DNA of 64,000 nucleotides, from contig NZ_CP132957.1 in assembly GCF_030863805.1 (NCBI RefSeq), positions 2,046,001 to 2,110,000 on the forward strand. The letters run 5' to 3'. This document shows positions 7,931 through 16,860 of the stretch, piece after piece; within the stretch, counting starts at the first letter, position 1; each line of letters starts with the position of its first letter. Both the position numbers and the translations under genes were made by a program. The DNA comes from Kineothrix sp. MB12-C1 (GTDB lineage Bacteria > Bacillota > Clostridia > Lachnospirales > Lachnospiraceae). The notes under the pieces are model-generated. The model ran no database searches, had not been told where the DNA came from, and saw only the letters and a program-made list of their open reading frames with translations.

Positions 7931-9526
7931 ATGTCACAAATTAATGTAAATGATTTAACTTTTTATTATGATGGAAGCTACGATAATATTTTTGAGAATG
8001 TATCCTTTCAAATAGATACCGATTGGAAATTAGGATTTATAGCAAGGAATGGAAGAGGAAAAACAACATTTTTACGCCTTTTACAGGGGAAATATGAATA
8101 TAAAGGGACAATTTCCTCATCTGTAAGCTTTGATTATTTTCCTTTTGAGATATCTGATCATCAAAAGGATACGCTCGCTGTTGTGGAGGAAATATATCCG
8201 GACTATGAGTTTTGGAAAGTATGCAGAGAGCTCACTCTTTTACAAGTAGATACGGAGGTTCTCTATAGGCCGTTTGATACTTTAAGCAATGGGGAGCAGA
8301 CGAAGGTAATGTTGGCTATTTTATTTTCCGGGGAAAATAGTTTCCTCCTAATCGATGAGCCAACGAACCATCTGGATATGCCGACGAGAAAATTAGTAAG
8401 TGATTATTTGAATAAGAAAAAAGGATTCTTGCTCGTATCACATGATAGAGCGTTTCTCGATCAGTGTATTGATCATGTATTGACTATCAATAAGACCAAT
8501 ATTGAAATACAAAAGGGCAATTTCTCCAGTTGGTGGGAAAATAAACGGCGGAAAGATGAATATGAAATTGCTGAAAACGAAAACTTAAAGAAAGATATTC
8601 AAAGGATGAAGGAATCTGCGAGGCAGTCAAGGGAGTGGGCAGATAATGTAGAAGCTACTAAGATAGGGAAAAAATCACAGGACCAGGAAAAAAATATTGA
8701 TAGCAGAGCTTATATAGGAGAAAAATCCCGCCGTATGCAAATGCGCCGTAAGAATATGGAGAGGCGGCAGGATAGATCCATAGAAGAAAAATCTGCCTTA
8801 TTAAAAAATATTGAAAGTACAGAAAGTCTGAAGTTGTTTCCTTTAAGACATCATAAGGATGTCCTCGTTCGTATGGAGGAGGTAGGAATTACTTATTGCT
8901 CTTGCCAATATTCTCCTAGGGATAATGATTTGCAGTCCATTACTGATAAATGTGGAGGAAAGGAAAAGCAAGTAGTTCATAACTTTAATCTGGAGATACG
9001 AAATGGAGAGAAGATTGTTTTAGAAGGGAAAAATGGATGTGGAAAATCCAGCATTATCAAATCAATTCTTTCTTCTGTTGATTGGTCCTTTGATGATAGT
9101 ATGGATGAGGATAAGGAAAATAACAGAATACTGACCGGAAGTATCGAAACAGCAGGGGGACTTATTATATCTTATGTACCTCAAGATACATCGCATCTGA
9201 AAGGAACTATTTCTTCCTATGCCGAACGATATGGAATTGATGAGACTATATTTAAGACTCTTCTTAGAAAGTTGGACTTTTCCAGATTACAATTGGAGAA
9301 AAGTATGGAAGAGTACAGCGGAGGCCAGAAAAAGAAAGTATTAATTGCACGGAGCCTCTGCCAGCAGGCACACCTTTATGTATGGGATGAACCGCTGAAT
9401 TTTATCGATGTATTTTCCAGAATTCAGATTGAAGAGCTGATTGAGAAGTACAACCCTACTCTGCTTATGGTGGAACATGACAGAACTTTCGTAGAAAAGA
9501 TAGGAGCTAAGATAATAACATTATAA
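7931..9526 (+). CDS. Lsa-family ABC-F ribosomal protection protein
   Basis: 531 residues, started at ATG 7931 with GGAGG nine bases upstream; the open frame extends upstream into the leader but without family similarity. It has two ATP-binding domains and no membrane segments: NBD1 Walker A GRNGRGKTT (near 40), signature LSNGEQ, Walker B LLIDEPTNHLD; a charged interdomain linker (about 195-300); NBD2 Walker A GKNGCGKSS (near 370), signature YSGGQKKK, Walker B YVWDEPLNFID. The opening and many blocks match what I recall of Lsa(A) (for example WKLGFIARNGRGKTT and ELTLLQVDTEVLYRPF). Lsa proteins dislodge lincosamides, streptogramins A and pleuromutilins from the ribosome. NBD2 is slightly longer than usual. 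Confidence 0.85.
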   Translation: MSQINVNDLTFYYDGSYDNIFENVSFQIDTDWKLGFIARNGRGKTTFLRLLQGKYEYKGTISSSVSFDYFPFEISDHQKDTLAVVEEIYPDYEFWKVCRELTLLQVDTEVLYRPFDTLSNGEQTKVMLAILFSGENSFLLIDEPTNHLDMPTRKLVSDYLNKKKGFLLVSHDRAFLDQCIDHVLTINKTNIEIQKGNFSSWWENKRRKDEYEIAENENLKKDIQRMKESARQSREWADNVEATKIGKKSQDQEKNIDSRAYIGEKSRRMQMRRKNMERRQDRSIEEKSALLKNIESTESLKLFPLRHHKDVLVRMEEVGITYCSCQYSPRDNDLQSITDKCGGKEKQVVHNFNLEIRNGEKIVLEGKNGCGKSSIIKSILSSVDWSFDDSMDEDKENNRILTGSIETAGGLIISYVPQDTSHLKGTISSYAERYGIDETIFKTLLRKLDFSRLQLEKSMEEYSGGQKKKVLIARSLCQQAHLYVWDEPLNFIDVFSRIQIEELIEKYNPTLLMVEHDRTFVEKIGAKIITL

Positions 9527-9534
9527 GTAATTAT

Positions 9535-9562
9535 AAATGCAGGGCCGGGAGGCCCTGTATTT
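9535..9562. terminator. Bidirectional terminator
   Basis: AAATGCAGGGCC and GGCCCTGTATTT form a 12-pair stem with a GGGA loop between two convergent genes, the ABC-F gene (+) and the LacI gene (-). Confidence 0.7.
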
Positions 9563-9573
9563 GATTTCGGCTT

Positions 9574-10578
9574 TTACAATGTTGTCGATTCCCTGACGAT
9601 CAGTTCTGTATCGAGAATAATCTGTTTATCTTCCATATTAGGATTCTTAATTTTCTCAATTAATAATTCACAGGATTGATAACCGAGTTGAAAACAAGGT
9701 TGTTCAATCGTAGTAATCGTCGGTCTTGACATAGTAGATAGTTCGATGTTATCGAATCCTACTACAGAGACATCTTCAGGTACGCGTAAGCCTAACTGCT
9801 TCGCAGCATTGATTGCGCTCACAGCAAACACATCGGAACAGGCGAATATGGCGTCAGGCCTATCCGTCAGGCTTAAGATATGCAGTGCATTGGAGAATGC
9901 CTGGCTATAATTGATTGTAGATAAATGTGTAGTCCATGCAGGATTAATCTCCGCATTCGCTTCTTTTAATGCTGCCAAATATCCTTTTTCTCGATGTCTT
10001 GCATATTTAAAGTGCATATTGCAGTTCATAAAACCGATTTTTTTCCTTCCGGTGGAGATAAGATAATTAACTGCCTTCTTGGCAGCGGCTACGTCATCGA
10101 TACTTACATATGAAACGCCATAATTTTCAGTATATTCCGAACACATAACAACAGGGCAGCGGAAGGTGAGCTCGTCCAGTAATTCCGAGTGAGGCACGGA
10201 AGCCAATATTAAGATTCCGGCAATGGAGTTATTTTTCAGAATATTAGTATAGTCGCTGCTATCCGTATAGAAATCTCTGGATTGAAGGATTAATACATCA
10301 TATCCCTGTGAGTGAGCGGACTTTTGTACGCCGTCAATTACAGGGCTGTTAAAAGGATTATCGAATCCCGGTATGCACATTAATATTACTTTGCTGTTGG
10401 AATCGGATAGTGTAGAAGGCCTCTGAGGTGAGAACTTCAATGCCTCCATAACCTCCAACACGCGCTGTCTGGTTGCCGGCTTTACATTGTCTTTATGATT
10501 AATAATACGGGAAACTGTTGCGATGGATACATCGGCCCTTCTCGCAATTTCCTCTATTGTAATTTTAGAATCGTTCAT
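9574..10578 (-). CDS. LacI-family transcriptional regulator
   Basis: 334 residues. The N-terminal helix-turn-helix and hinge are canonical (ITIEEIARRADVSIATVSRI ... VKPATRQRVLEVM), followed by a periplasmic-binding-protein-type ligand domain (about 62-334) with the usual end SVVGFDNIELSTMSRPTITT. It is transcribed away from the dehydrogenase/ABC locus starting at 10942 and is the obvious local repressor; a CG-centred palindrome at that promoter (10888-10899) fits LacI-family operators. The ligand is probably the sugar or polyol carried by the ABC system, identity unknown. Confidence 0.9.
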   Translation of the reverse strand: MNDSKITIEEIARRADVSIATVSRIINHKDNVKPATRQRVLEVMEALKFSPQRPSTLSDSNSKVILMCIPGFDNPFNSPVIDGVQKSAHSQGYDVLILQSRDFYTDSSDYTNILKNNSIAGILILASVPHSELLDELTFRCPVVMCSEYTENYGVSYVSIDDVAAAKKAVNYLISTGRKKIGFMNCNMHFKYARHREKGYLAALKEANAEINPAWTTHLSTINYSQAFSNALHILSLTDRPDAIFACSDVFAVSAINAAKQLGLRVPEDVSVVGFDNIELSTMSRPTITTIEQPCFQLGYQSCELLIEKIKNPNMEDKQIILDTELIVRESTTL

Positions 10579-10627
10579 TGTTAATAGCTCCTTATCTCAT
10601 TGTCACCTGTGGTTCTATAATTAAAGC

Positions 10628-10672
10628 GTAACAGTGCAGTCCCTCACTATTACGTGGGAAAATCCATTAAAC
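10628..10672 (-). repeat. TAACTG-family repeat, right part, minus orientation
   Basis: Read on the minus strand it has the middle module (AATGGATTTTCCCACG) followed by the right hairpin (GTAATAGTG ... CACTGTTAC), matching the second half of the composite copies at 24645 and 26749. The left half is missing or decayed. It lies about 50 bases upstream of the LacI gene start. Confidence 0.6.
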
Positions 10673-10847
10673 CCATTATAGTAAAGAATGTAAAAAATGT
10701 AAAGAAAAATGAAAAGTAAGAAAAGAATATATAAATAAAAAATAAATAATTGTATTTCAAAAATAAGTTATTAGTAAATATATATAACAAAATGAAAAAA
10801 TATTTATATATAATGATTGAATTGTTATAACCAATGTAAAATTATAA

Positions 10848-10899
10848 TTGACAATATGAAAAGGTGATGCTATTATGAAATTGTAAAATTTACGTAAAT
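10848..10899 (+). promoter_or_regulatory. Promoter with LacI-type operator
   Basis: TTGACA (10848-10853), 17 bases, TATTAT (10871-10876). Just after the -10 box, around the expected start of transcription, lies the perfect palindrome ATTTACGTAAAT (10888-10899), within wider arms TGTAAAATTT and AAATTTTACA (10883-10912). LacI-family operators usually have a central CG step. The LacI protein encoded at 9574 is the likely binder. The rest of 10579-10941 is AT-rich and carries no gene that I can support. Confidence 0.65.
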
Positions 10900-10941
10900 G
10901 TAGAAATTTTACAGAAAATGATATAAGGAGAGAAAAGCCAG

Positions 10942-12090
10942 GTGAAAATATTAAAAGTTGCAGTTATCGGTACAGGCTTTATTGGAAAGCAGCATATTGA
11001 AGCTATTCGAAGAATTCCCGGCACGGAAGTTGTGGCAGTGGTAGATAGTAATGAAGAAATGGCAAAGAGAACGAGTGAACAGTTCTTCATACCTAAATAT
11101 TATAAAGATTGTAAAGAACTGTTAGCGGATATAGATGTAGATGTTATACATAATTGTACTCCCAGCGCTATGCATTATCCGATTAGTAAGGAGGCTGTTG
11201 AAAACGGAAAACACGTTTATTGTGAAAAACCTTTTACATTGACTTGTACTGAATCAGAAGAGTTGGTAACGCTTGCAAAAGAATATAAAGTAGCAGCAGG
11301 AGTTAATTTTAATTATAGACAAAATGCTATGGTTCAGGAGATGAATCAAAGGGTGGAAAATGGAAGTATTGGAAATCTCCTCACTGTTTATGGCGAATAT
11401 ATTCAGGATTGGATGCTTTATGATACTGATTATGACTGGAGACTGGATCCGAAATTAGGCGGTGAGTCGAGAGCTATTGCGGATATCGGTTCTCATTGTT
11501 TCGATACCATCCAGTTTGTATGCGGTAAGAAGATTGTTTCAGTTTATGCCAATTTAACAACGGTACATCCGGTTCGTAAGAAGATGGAGAAGGCAGATGG
11601 AACTTTCTCAGCATCTACAGGAAAAGTCTTAGAAGAAATGTCAATTCATTCTGAAGATTTTGCCTATATTATGGTGAAGTTTGAAGATGGAATGCAAGGG
11701 TTGTTCCATGTATCTCAGGTGGCGGCAGGCAAGAAGAATGCTTTTAAGATCAATGTTTGCGGTGCCGGTTCTTCTCTGGAGTGGAATCAGGAGAGGCCGG
11801 ATAAGCTTTGGATCGGACATAGGGATTCCGGAAATGAGGAGCTCTATGTAGGTGCTCAGTATATGACGGGAGAGGCAAAGAGATATGCAACTTTACCCAA
11901 TGGGCATCCCGTAGGGTGGGCAGATGCTATGCGCAATGGAATTGAGAATTTCTATGAATCTATTCAGAAGGATAGTTATCTTGAGAATCAACAGAATTAT
12001 GTTACCTTTGAAGATGCTCACTATATTATGAAAATAGTGGAAGCATGTTTGGATAGCAATAAATCTCAGTCATGGGTAGATGTTTTATAA
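10942..12090 (+). CDS. Gfo/Idh/MocA-family oxidoreductase
   Basis: 382 residues, GTG start 11 bases after AAGGAG. The N-terminal Rossmann fold has the GTGFIGKQH nucleotide-binding turn, the conserved CEKP motif (near residue 95) with the catalytic-region Lys, and the family's C-terminal alpha/beta domain with the DIGSH segment (near 180). These enzymes oxidise or epimerise sugars, inositols or amino sugars with NAD(P). It is the first gene of a LacI-controlled unit with a ribose-type ABC importer and a TIM-barrel isomerase, a combination common in inositol or rare-sugar catabolism; the exact substrate cannot be read from sequence. A small CAGAC/GTCTG hairpin (12105-12118) follows. Confidence 0.85.
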   Translation: MKILKVAVIGTGFIGKQHIEAIRRIPGTEVVAVVDSNEEMAKRTSEQFFIPKYYKDCKELLADIDVDVIHNCTPSAMHYPISKEAVENGKHVYCEKPFTLTCTESEELVTLAKEYKVAAGVNFNYRQNAMVQEMNQRVENGSIGNLLTVYGEYIQDWMLYDTDYDWRLDPKLGGESRAIADIGSHCFDTIQFVCGKKIVSVYANLTTVHPVRKKMEKADGTFSASTGKVLEEMSIHSEDFAYIMVKFEDGMQGLFHVSQVAAGKKNAFKINVCGAGSSLEWNQERPDKLWIGHRDSGNEELYVGAQYMTGEAKRYATLPNGHPVGWADAMRNGIENFYESIQKDSYLENQQNYVTFEDAHYIMKIVEACLDSNKSQSWVDVL

Positions 12091-12148
12091 GAACTCGATA
12101 ATCGCAGACAAAAGTCTGTTATTATAAATATTTTAAGGAGGATATATA

Positions 12149-13201
12149 ATGAAGAAGAAGTTAATCGCAGGTTTATTGGCATGTACACTGGTTGCAGTAT
12201 CTTTAATCGGATGTGGAAACAGTGGTGCAGTACAAGAAACCGCAGCAGAGGAAGCTACACAAGAAGAAGTAACAACAGAAGAATCAGCAACGGAAGAAGC
12301 GGCAGAAGAAGTTACATCAGAGACTGAGACAGAAGAAGCAGCAGTTGAGGGACAGATTGCTATTATCGCACCTTCTGCAGAACATGGCTGGCTTGCAGGT
12401 GTTACTTATTATGCAGAATTAAGATGTAAAGAATTAGGTCTTGATTACAAAACTTATCAGTCTGATAGTGTAAACGCACAGGCTAATGATATTCAGGATG
12501 CTATTGCAGCAGGAAGTGCGGCAGTTGTTATGTTCCCTCATAATGATGAAGTTACAATAGCAGCTCAGGAAATTATCGATGCAGGAATTCCTTTGGTAGT
12601 ATTCGACCGTAAAATCGATGTGGATTACAACGCATATATTGCAGGAAATAATGGCGATATGGGTGTTGCAAGTGCGAAATACATCGGTGAGATATTAGGC
12701 GGTCAAGGTACTGTAGCGGTAGAAAACGTACCTAGCTCAGGTTCTGTAAGCACAGAACGTGTAGATGGATTTAAAACAACTATGGCAGAACAATATCCGG
12801 ATATCGTTCTTGTTGACTTCACAGCAGAAGGTTTCGCACAGGAACAAGGATTGAAAGCAGCATCAGATTTATTAGTTGCTAATGCTCAGTTGGATGCAAT
12901 CTACTCTCTCGATGATGAATCTTCCATGGGATTCATACAAGCCATCAAAGAAGCAGGCAGAACAGATATCAAAGCAATCTCTGGAGGCGGCGGAAGCCAG
13001 AGCTATTTCAAAGCAATTGCTGAAACTACAGATATGACATTGTTCTCTGCTACTTACAGTCCAATCATGATGATGGATGCTGTTGATTTGGCAGTTTCCC
13101 TTTTGAAAGGTGAGCAGGTAGATAAGGACAACATTATCCCCAGTACAATTGTAAACCCTGATAATGTTGCAGAATTCTTTGATGAAAGTTCACCGTACTA
13201 A
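12149..13201 (+). CDS. Sugar ABC transporter substrate-binding lipoprotein (ribose type)
   Basis: 350 residues. Signal peptide with lipobox LIGC (Cys 22), then an acidic Thr/Glu linker (about 28-68), then a type I periplasmic-binding fold (IAIIAPSAEHGWLAGVTYYA ... VVFDRKI ... SLDDESSMGFIQAI) as in RbsB-like proteins. It should capture a sugar or polyol at the outer face of the membrane and deliver it to the ATPase/permease encoded next. A strong AAGGAGG precedes the ATG. A repeat element with a GC-rich hairpin lies between this gene and the ATPase gene. Confidence 0.9.
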   Translation: MKKKLIAGLLACTLVAVSLIGCGNSGAVQETAAEEATQEEVTTEESATEEAAEEVTSETETEEAAVEGQIAIIAPSAEHGWLAGVTYYAELRCKELGLDYKTYQSDSVNAQANDIQDAIAAGSAAVVMFPHNDEVTIAAQEIIDAGIPLVVFDRKIDVDYNAYIAGNNGDMGVASAKYIGEILGGQGTVAVENVPSSGSVSTERVDGFKTTMAEQYPDIVLVDFTAEGFAQEQGLKAASDLLVANAQLDAIYSLDDESSMGFIQAIKEAGRTDIKAISGGGGSQSYFKAIAETTDMTLFSATYSPIMMMDAVDLAVSLLKGEQVDKDNIIPSTIVNPDNVAEFFDESSPY

Positions 13202-13215
13202 ATAATTATTGTTCG

Positions 13216-13272
13216 TAACTATTCAGCGGGTCCGCGCATTTACTGCGCGGACCGTAAGAATACGTGGATTTA
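13216..13272 (+). repeat. TAACTG-family repeat, left module, in operon
   Basis: It begins TAACTATTCAG and contains the module's GC-rich hairpin in perfect form: GGTCCGCGC pairs with GCGCGGACC, then CCGTAAGAATA. It lies 15 bases after the binding-protein stop and upstream of the ATPase ribosome site. The right module is absent or too decayed to see. In the mRNA this hairpin could protect the binding-protein message from 3' decay. Confidence 0.7.
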
Positions 13273-13343
13273 TTTTTACTGCTGAAGCTAAGTCGGACCT
13301 AAGTGCCGAAATATATCCCCCTTTTGAAAGGAGAAAGAATGCA

Positions 13344-14873
13344 GTGAATAACTATATCATTGAAATGCAGGGAATCAAAAAATCCTTTGGGCCTAACTTA
13401 GTATTAAAGTCAGTGGATTTATCTTTGAAACCAGGAAGTATTCACGCTTTATTGGGAGAGAATGGAACTGGAAAATCTACTCTGATGAATATACTTTCAG
13501 GTATCTTACCGTATGATGAAGGTAGGATTGCCATGAACGGGGAAGTTCAGAATATGATGACTCCCGGAATTGCAGATATGATGGGAATTGCATTTATTCA
13601 TCAGGAATTAGCATTAATTAATGATTTAAATGTTACAGAGAATCTTTTTCTCGGAGCAGAGAAGAAGAATCATATCTTTTTAGATAAAAAGACGATGGAA
13701 GCAAGGGCGAAAGAAATACTTGCGAGAATGAACGTTACAGTTCATCCCGGAACCTTAGTGAGTGACTTAAATGCCTCCTATAAGCAGATTATTGAAATAG
13801 GTAAGGCTTTACTTAAGGATGCTAAGGTTATTATTATGGATGAACCGACGACATCGCTTACGGATGTGGAGATTGCTCAGGTTTTCACTATTATGAGAAC
13901 CTTGAAAGAGCAAGGAGTCAGCATAGTTTTTATTTCTCATAAATTAAATGAAGTAATTGAAATCTGTGATAGCTATACGATCATGAGAGATGGTGAAGTT
14001 GTTGCTAAGGGAGAAGTAAATGAGGAAACGACAGAACATATGTTGGCTAAGCATATGGTAGGTAAGGAATTATCTTACAATGATATTTACAAGGCAAGAG
14101 ATATTGGAGAAACGGTTCTGGAACTAAAGGCGTTAGAACGTGGCCGAGAGTTCAGAAATATTAACTTATATGTAAAAAAAGGTGAAATAATCGGTGTCAC
14201 AGGACTTCTGGGAGATGGAAGAAGTGAATTGTTCGAGGCAGTATTCGGTACTAAGGATAAGTATGACGGAGAAATCTATGTAAATGGTAAGCTTGTAAAA
14301 ATGACATCTACATCGTTAGCCCAAAGTTTGGGGATTAGTTATGTACCGAGGAATAGAAAAGAAAATGGTATTATTAAAGACCTTTCCGTAGCGGAAAATA
14401 TGTCTCTTCCCATGCTGAAAAGATTAAAAAGACATGGTCTTATCAACAGAAAGATGGAAAAAGAATTTAACGATAATTATGTAAAGAATCTTAATATAAA
14501 AGTAAGTGATCTGCAGAACTTAATTACCTCCTTATCGGGAGGGAATCAACAGAAAGCGGTACTTGCTAAAGCGCTTGGAACCAGTCCTCAGCTTGTGATT
14601 CTGGATAATCCCACACAGGGAGTCGATATCGGTGCTAAGCTGGAGATATACAGTATCATTATGGAGTTGGCAAAACAGGGTGTAAGCTTCGTGATTCTAT
14701 CGAGTGAAGCTCAGGAGATCTTTATGACCTGTGATAGAACTTATGTTATGTTCCATGGAGAGATTCGAGGTGAATTCTCCAGAAGTGAAATATCGGAAGA
14801 AAATATTATGTGTGTGGCAACCGGAGGAGCGGTGGATAAGAGCATAAATCATGGGACGGAGGAAATGGAATGA
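13344..14873 (+). CDS. Sugar ABC transporter ATP-binding protein (RbsA/MglA type)
   Basis: 509 residues from GTG 13344, ten bases after GAAAGGAG; an open frame reaching up to 13209 is discarded because it runs through the repeat and lacks similarity. Two ATPase domains: the first with GENGTGKST, DLNASYKQ (signature) and VIIMDEPTTSL; the second with GLLGDGRSE (degenerate Walker A, normal for this family), LSGGNQQKA and VILDNPTQGVD. It energises import of the sugar bound by the preceding lipoprotein. Its stop overlaps the permease start by four bases (ATGA), showing coupling. Confidence 0.9.
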   Translation: MNNYIIEMQGIKKSFGPNLVLKSVDLSLKPGSIHALLGENGTGKSTLMNILSGILPYDEGRIAMNGEVQNMMTPGIADMMGIAFIHQELALINDLNVTENLFLGAEKKNHIFLDKKTMEARAKEILARMNVTVHPGTLVSDLNASYKQIIEIGKALLKDAKVIIMDEPTTSLTDVEIAQVFTIMRTLKEQGVSIVFISHKLNEVIEICDSYTIMRDGEVVAKGEVNEETTEHMLAKHMVGKELSYNDIYKARDIGETVLELKALERGREFRNINLYVKKGEIIGVTGLLGDGRSELFEAVFGTKDKYDGEIYVNGKLVKMTSTSLAQSLGISYVPRNRKENGIIKDLSVAENMSLPMLKRLKRHGLINRKMEKEFNDNYVKNLNIKVSDLQNLITSLSGGNQQKAVLAKALGTSPQLVILDNPTQGVDIGAKLEIYSIIMELAKQGVSFVILSSEAQEIFMTCDRTYVMFHGEIRGEFSRSEISEENIMCVATGGAVDKSINHGTEEME

Positions 14874-15850
14874 GCAAAGACAAAGTCATAGAAAAAAGAC
14901 TTAATGTAAGGAAGTTTATAAGTGGAAATAGTGCATTAGTTGCCTTGATAGCCTTGTTTATCATTACAGTAATATTGAACGGCAGCACTTTTCTGAATGC
15001 CAGAAATATTCTAAATATCTTTTTGAATAATTCCATTATAGGAATTATTGCTTTAGGTATGACCCTTATTATCATAACAGGGGGAATTGATCTATCGGTA
15101 GGTTCTCAACTTGCAGCATCCGGACTTATTGCAATTTCTGTACTGAATGCGACGGGTAATATTCCTCTTGGAATATTGGCAGCTTTAATGTTCGGTACAT
15201 TTACCGGTGCCGTAACTGGAATATTAATATCCAGATTCAATATTCCGCCATTTATTGTAACGCTGGGAACGATGAGTATCTATCGTTCCGTATCTCAACA
15301 CTTCTTCAATGGAGGGGGCATCCGTGTAGAGGGCAGTGCCAAGGATGCCTTTATCGCAATCTCCAACACGAAGTTGGGAGGCAGTGTCTCCATAATCATT
15401 ATATATTGGCTTATACTTAGTGTAATTATAGCAATATTTGCAGCCAGAACGGCAACAGGCAGACATATCTATGCAGTGGGAAGCAACGAAAAAGCAACCT
15501 TACTTTCCGGTATTAATGTAAATAAAATTAAAGTAATTACATATGCAATCTCCGGCTTTCTTGTGAGTATGGCAGCGATAATAGAGGCAGCCCGCTTAGG
15601 AAGTATGAATTCTGCATCATCAGGAAGTTCCTACGAAATGGATGCAATTGCAGCCGTTGTAATCGGTGGCACGAGTATGTCCGGTGGGCGTGGTAAGATT
15701 ATAGGCACTATATTTGGAGCCTTAACATTAGGTATTATTAATAATATGATGAACCTGCTCGGAGTTCCGACCTTCCTTGTATCCGCAATCAAGGGACTGA
15801 TTATTATCGTAGCAGTGTTGTTACAGACTGTTTTAAATAAAAAGGAATAA
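14870..15850 (+). CDS. Sugar ABC transporter permease (RbsC type)
   Basis: 326 residues with about ten hydrophobic segments. The family loops are recognisable: GMTLIIITGGIDLSVGSQLA after the second segment, the PPFIVTLGTM block and the GGTSMSGGRG loop near residue 265. It forms the membrane channel for the binding protein and ATPase encoded upstream and overlaps the ATPase gene by four bases. Confidence 0.92.
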   Translation: MSKDKVIEKRLNVRKFISGNSALVALIALFIITVILNGSTFLNARNILNIFLNNSIIGIIALGMTLIIITGGIDLSVGSQLAASGLIAISVLNATGNIPLGILAALMFGTFTGAVTGILISRFNIPPFIVTLGTMSIYRSVSQHFFNGGGIRVEGSAKDAFIAISNTKLGGSVSIIIIYWLILSVIIAIFAARTATGRHIYAVGSNEKATLLSGINVNKIKVITYAISGFLVSMAAIIEAARLGSMNSASSGSSYEMDAIAAVVIGGTSMSGGRGKIIGTIFGALTLGIINNMMNLLGVPTFLVSAIKGLIIIVAVLLQTVLNKKE

Positions 15851-15874
15851 TTGAGAAAGGACTGGTTATTAAAT

Positions 15875-16789
15875 ATGAAATTGGGTTTTGTAAGTGCAAT
15901 TTTAGATAGTTTAACATTTGAAGAATTGATTGATAAGGCGGCTGAAATGGGATTTGCCTGTGTGGAAGTTGCCTGTTGGCCTCAGGGGAAATCAGAGCGC
16001 AGATATGCGGGAGTAAGCCATATCGATGTGGAAAACTTAGATGATGAAAAAGTAGCTTATATACAAGCTTATTGTAAGGATAAGAAAGTGGAGATTTCCT
16101 CTTTGGCATTCTATCCGAATCCCATGGATGGAGATTTGGAGAAGCAGGAAGCTAATATAGAACATTTAAAAAAGGTAATTATTGCAAGCGATAAATTGGG
16201 TGTAGGGATGGTAACGACCTTTATCGGGCGTGATCAGACGAAATGCTATGAAGAGAATCTGGAGTTATTTCAAGAAATATGGCCGTCAATTATTAAGCTG
16301 GCAGAAGAGCATAAGGTGAAAGTGGCAATTGAAAACTGTCCGATGCTTTTCGGACGCGACCAATGGCCCGGAGGACAGAACCTTGCAACGACTCCGAAGA
16401 TTTGGAGGAAACTTTTCGAATTGATTCCCAGCAATTACTTCGGGCTTAACTATGATCCTTCCCATTTTGTATGGCAGAAGATGGATTATATCAAACCACT
16501 CTATGAATTTAAGGATAAGATTTTCCATGTCCACTATAAGGATATTAAAGTAAATCTCGATAAATTAAATGATGTAGGCATTATGGCATATCCGCTGGAA
16601 TACATGGAACCTAAGCTTCCCGGCTTGGGCGACGTGAATTGGGGTAAATATGTGAGTGCATTAACAGACATTGGATATAAAGGCTATAGTTGCATTGAAG
16701 TTGAAGATAGAGCTTTTGAAGAAAGTCAGGAAGATATTTATAAAAGTATTTTATTGAGTAAGAAATATTTAGAGCAATACGTTATTTAA
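15875..16789 (+). CDS. Sugar phosphate isomerase/epimerase (xylose-isomerase-like TIM barrel)
   Basis: 304 residues from ATG 15875 (MKLGFVSAIL); a TTG at 15851 directly after the permease stop is an alternative start. The fold is the AP-endonuclease-2-like TIM barrel, with metal-ligand patterns IENCPM, NYDPSHF, HVHYKD and the final VEVED strand. Members isomerise or epimerise keto-sugars or inosose. As the last gene of the LacI-controlled operon it probably acts on the product of the Gfo/Idh/MocA dehydrogenase. A terminator follows 18 bases later. Confidence 0.82.
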   Translation: MKLGFVSAILDSLTFEELIDKAAEMGFACVEVACWPQGKSERRYAGVSHIDVENLDDEKVAYIQAYCKDKKVEISSLAFYPNPMDGDLEKQEANIEHLKKVIIASDKLGVGMVTTFIGRDQTKCYEENLELFQEIWPSIIKLAEEHKVKVAIENCPMLFGRDQWPGGQNLATTPKIWRKLFELIPSNYFGLNYDPSHFVWQKMDYIKPLYEFKDKIFHVHYKDIKVNLDKLNDVGIMAYPLEYMEPKLPGLGDVNWGKYVSALTDIGYKGYSCIEVEDRAFEESQEDIYKSILLSKKYLEQYVI

Positions 16790-16806
16790 TAGTAAGCAAT
16801 ACCTTT

Positions 16807-16848
16807 AAACAGACTTCTGTCAAATAGACAGGGGCCTGTTTATTTTTT
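16807..16848 (+). terminator. Rho-independent terminator
   Basis: AAACAG pairs with CTGTTT and an inner CTGTC with GACAG, followed by ATTTTTT. It closes the sugar operon. Confidence 0.7.
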
Positions 16849-16860
16849 CCTCATTACTAT

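Noticed and set aside
13209-13343. Upstream extension of the sugar ABC ATPase reading frame
   Set aside because: It runs through a dispersed repeat, has no ribosome site and adds no family similarity; GTG 13344 has GAAAGGAG ten bases upstream.
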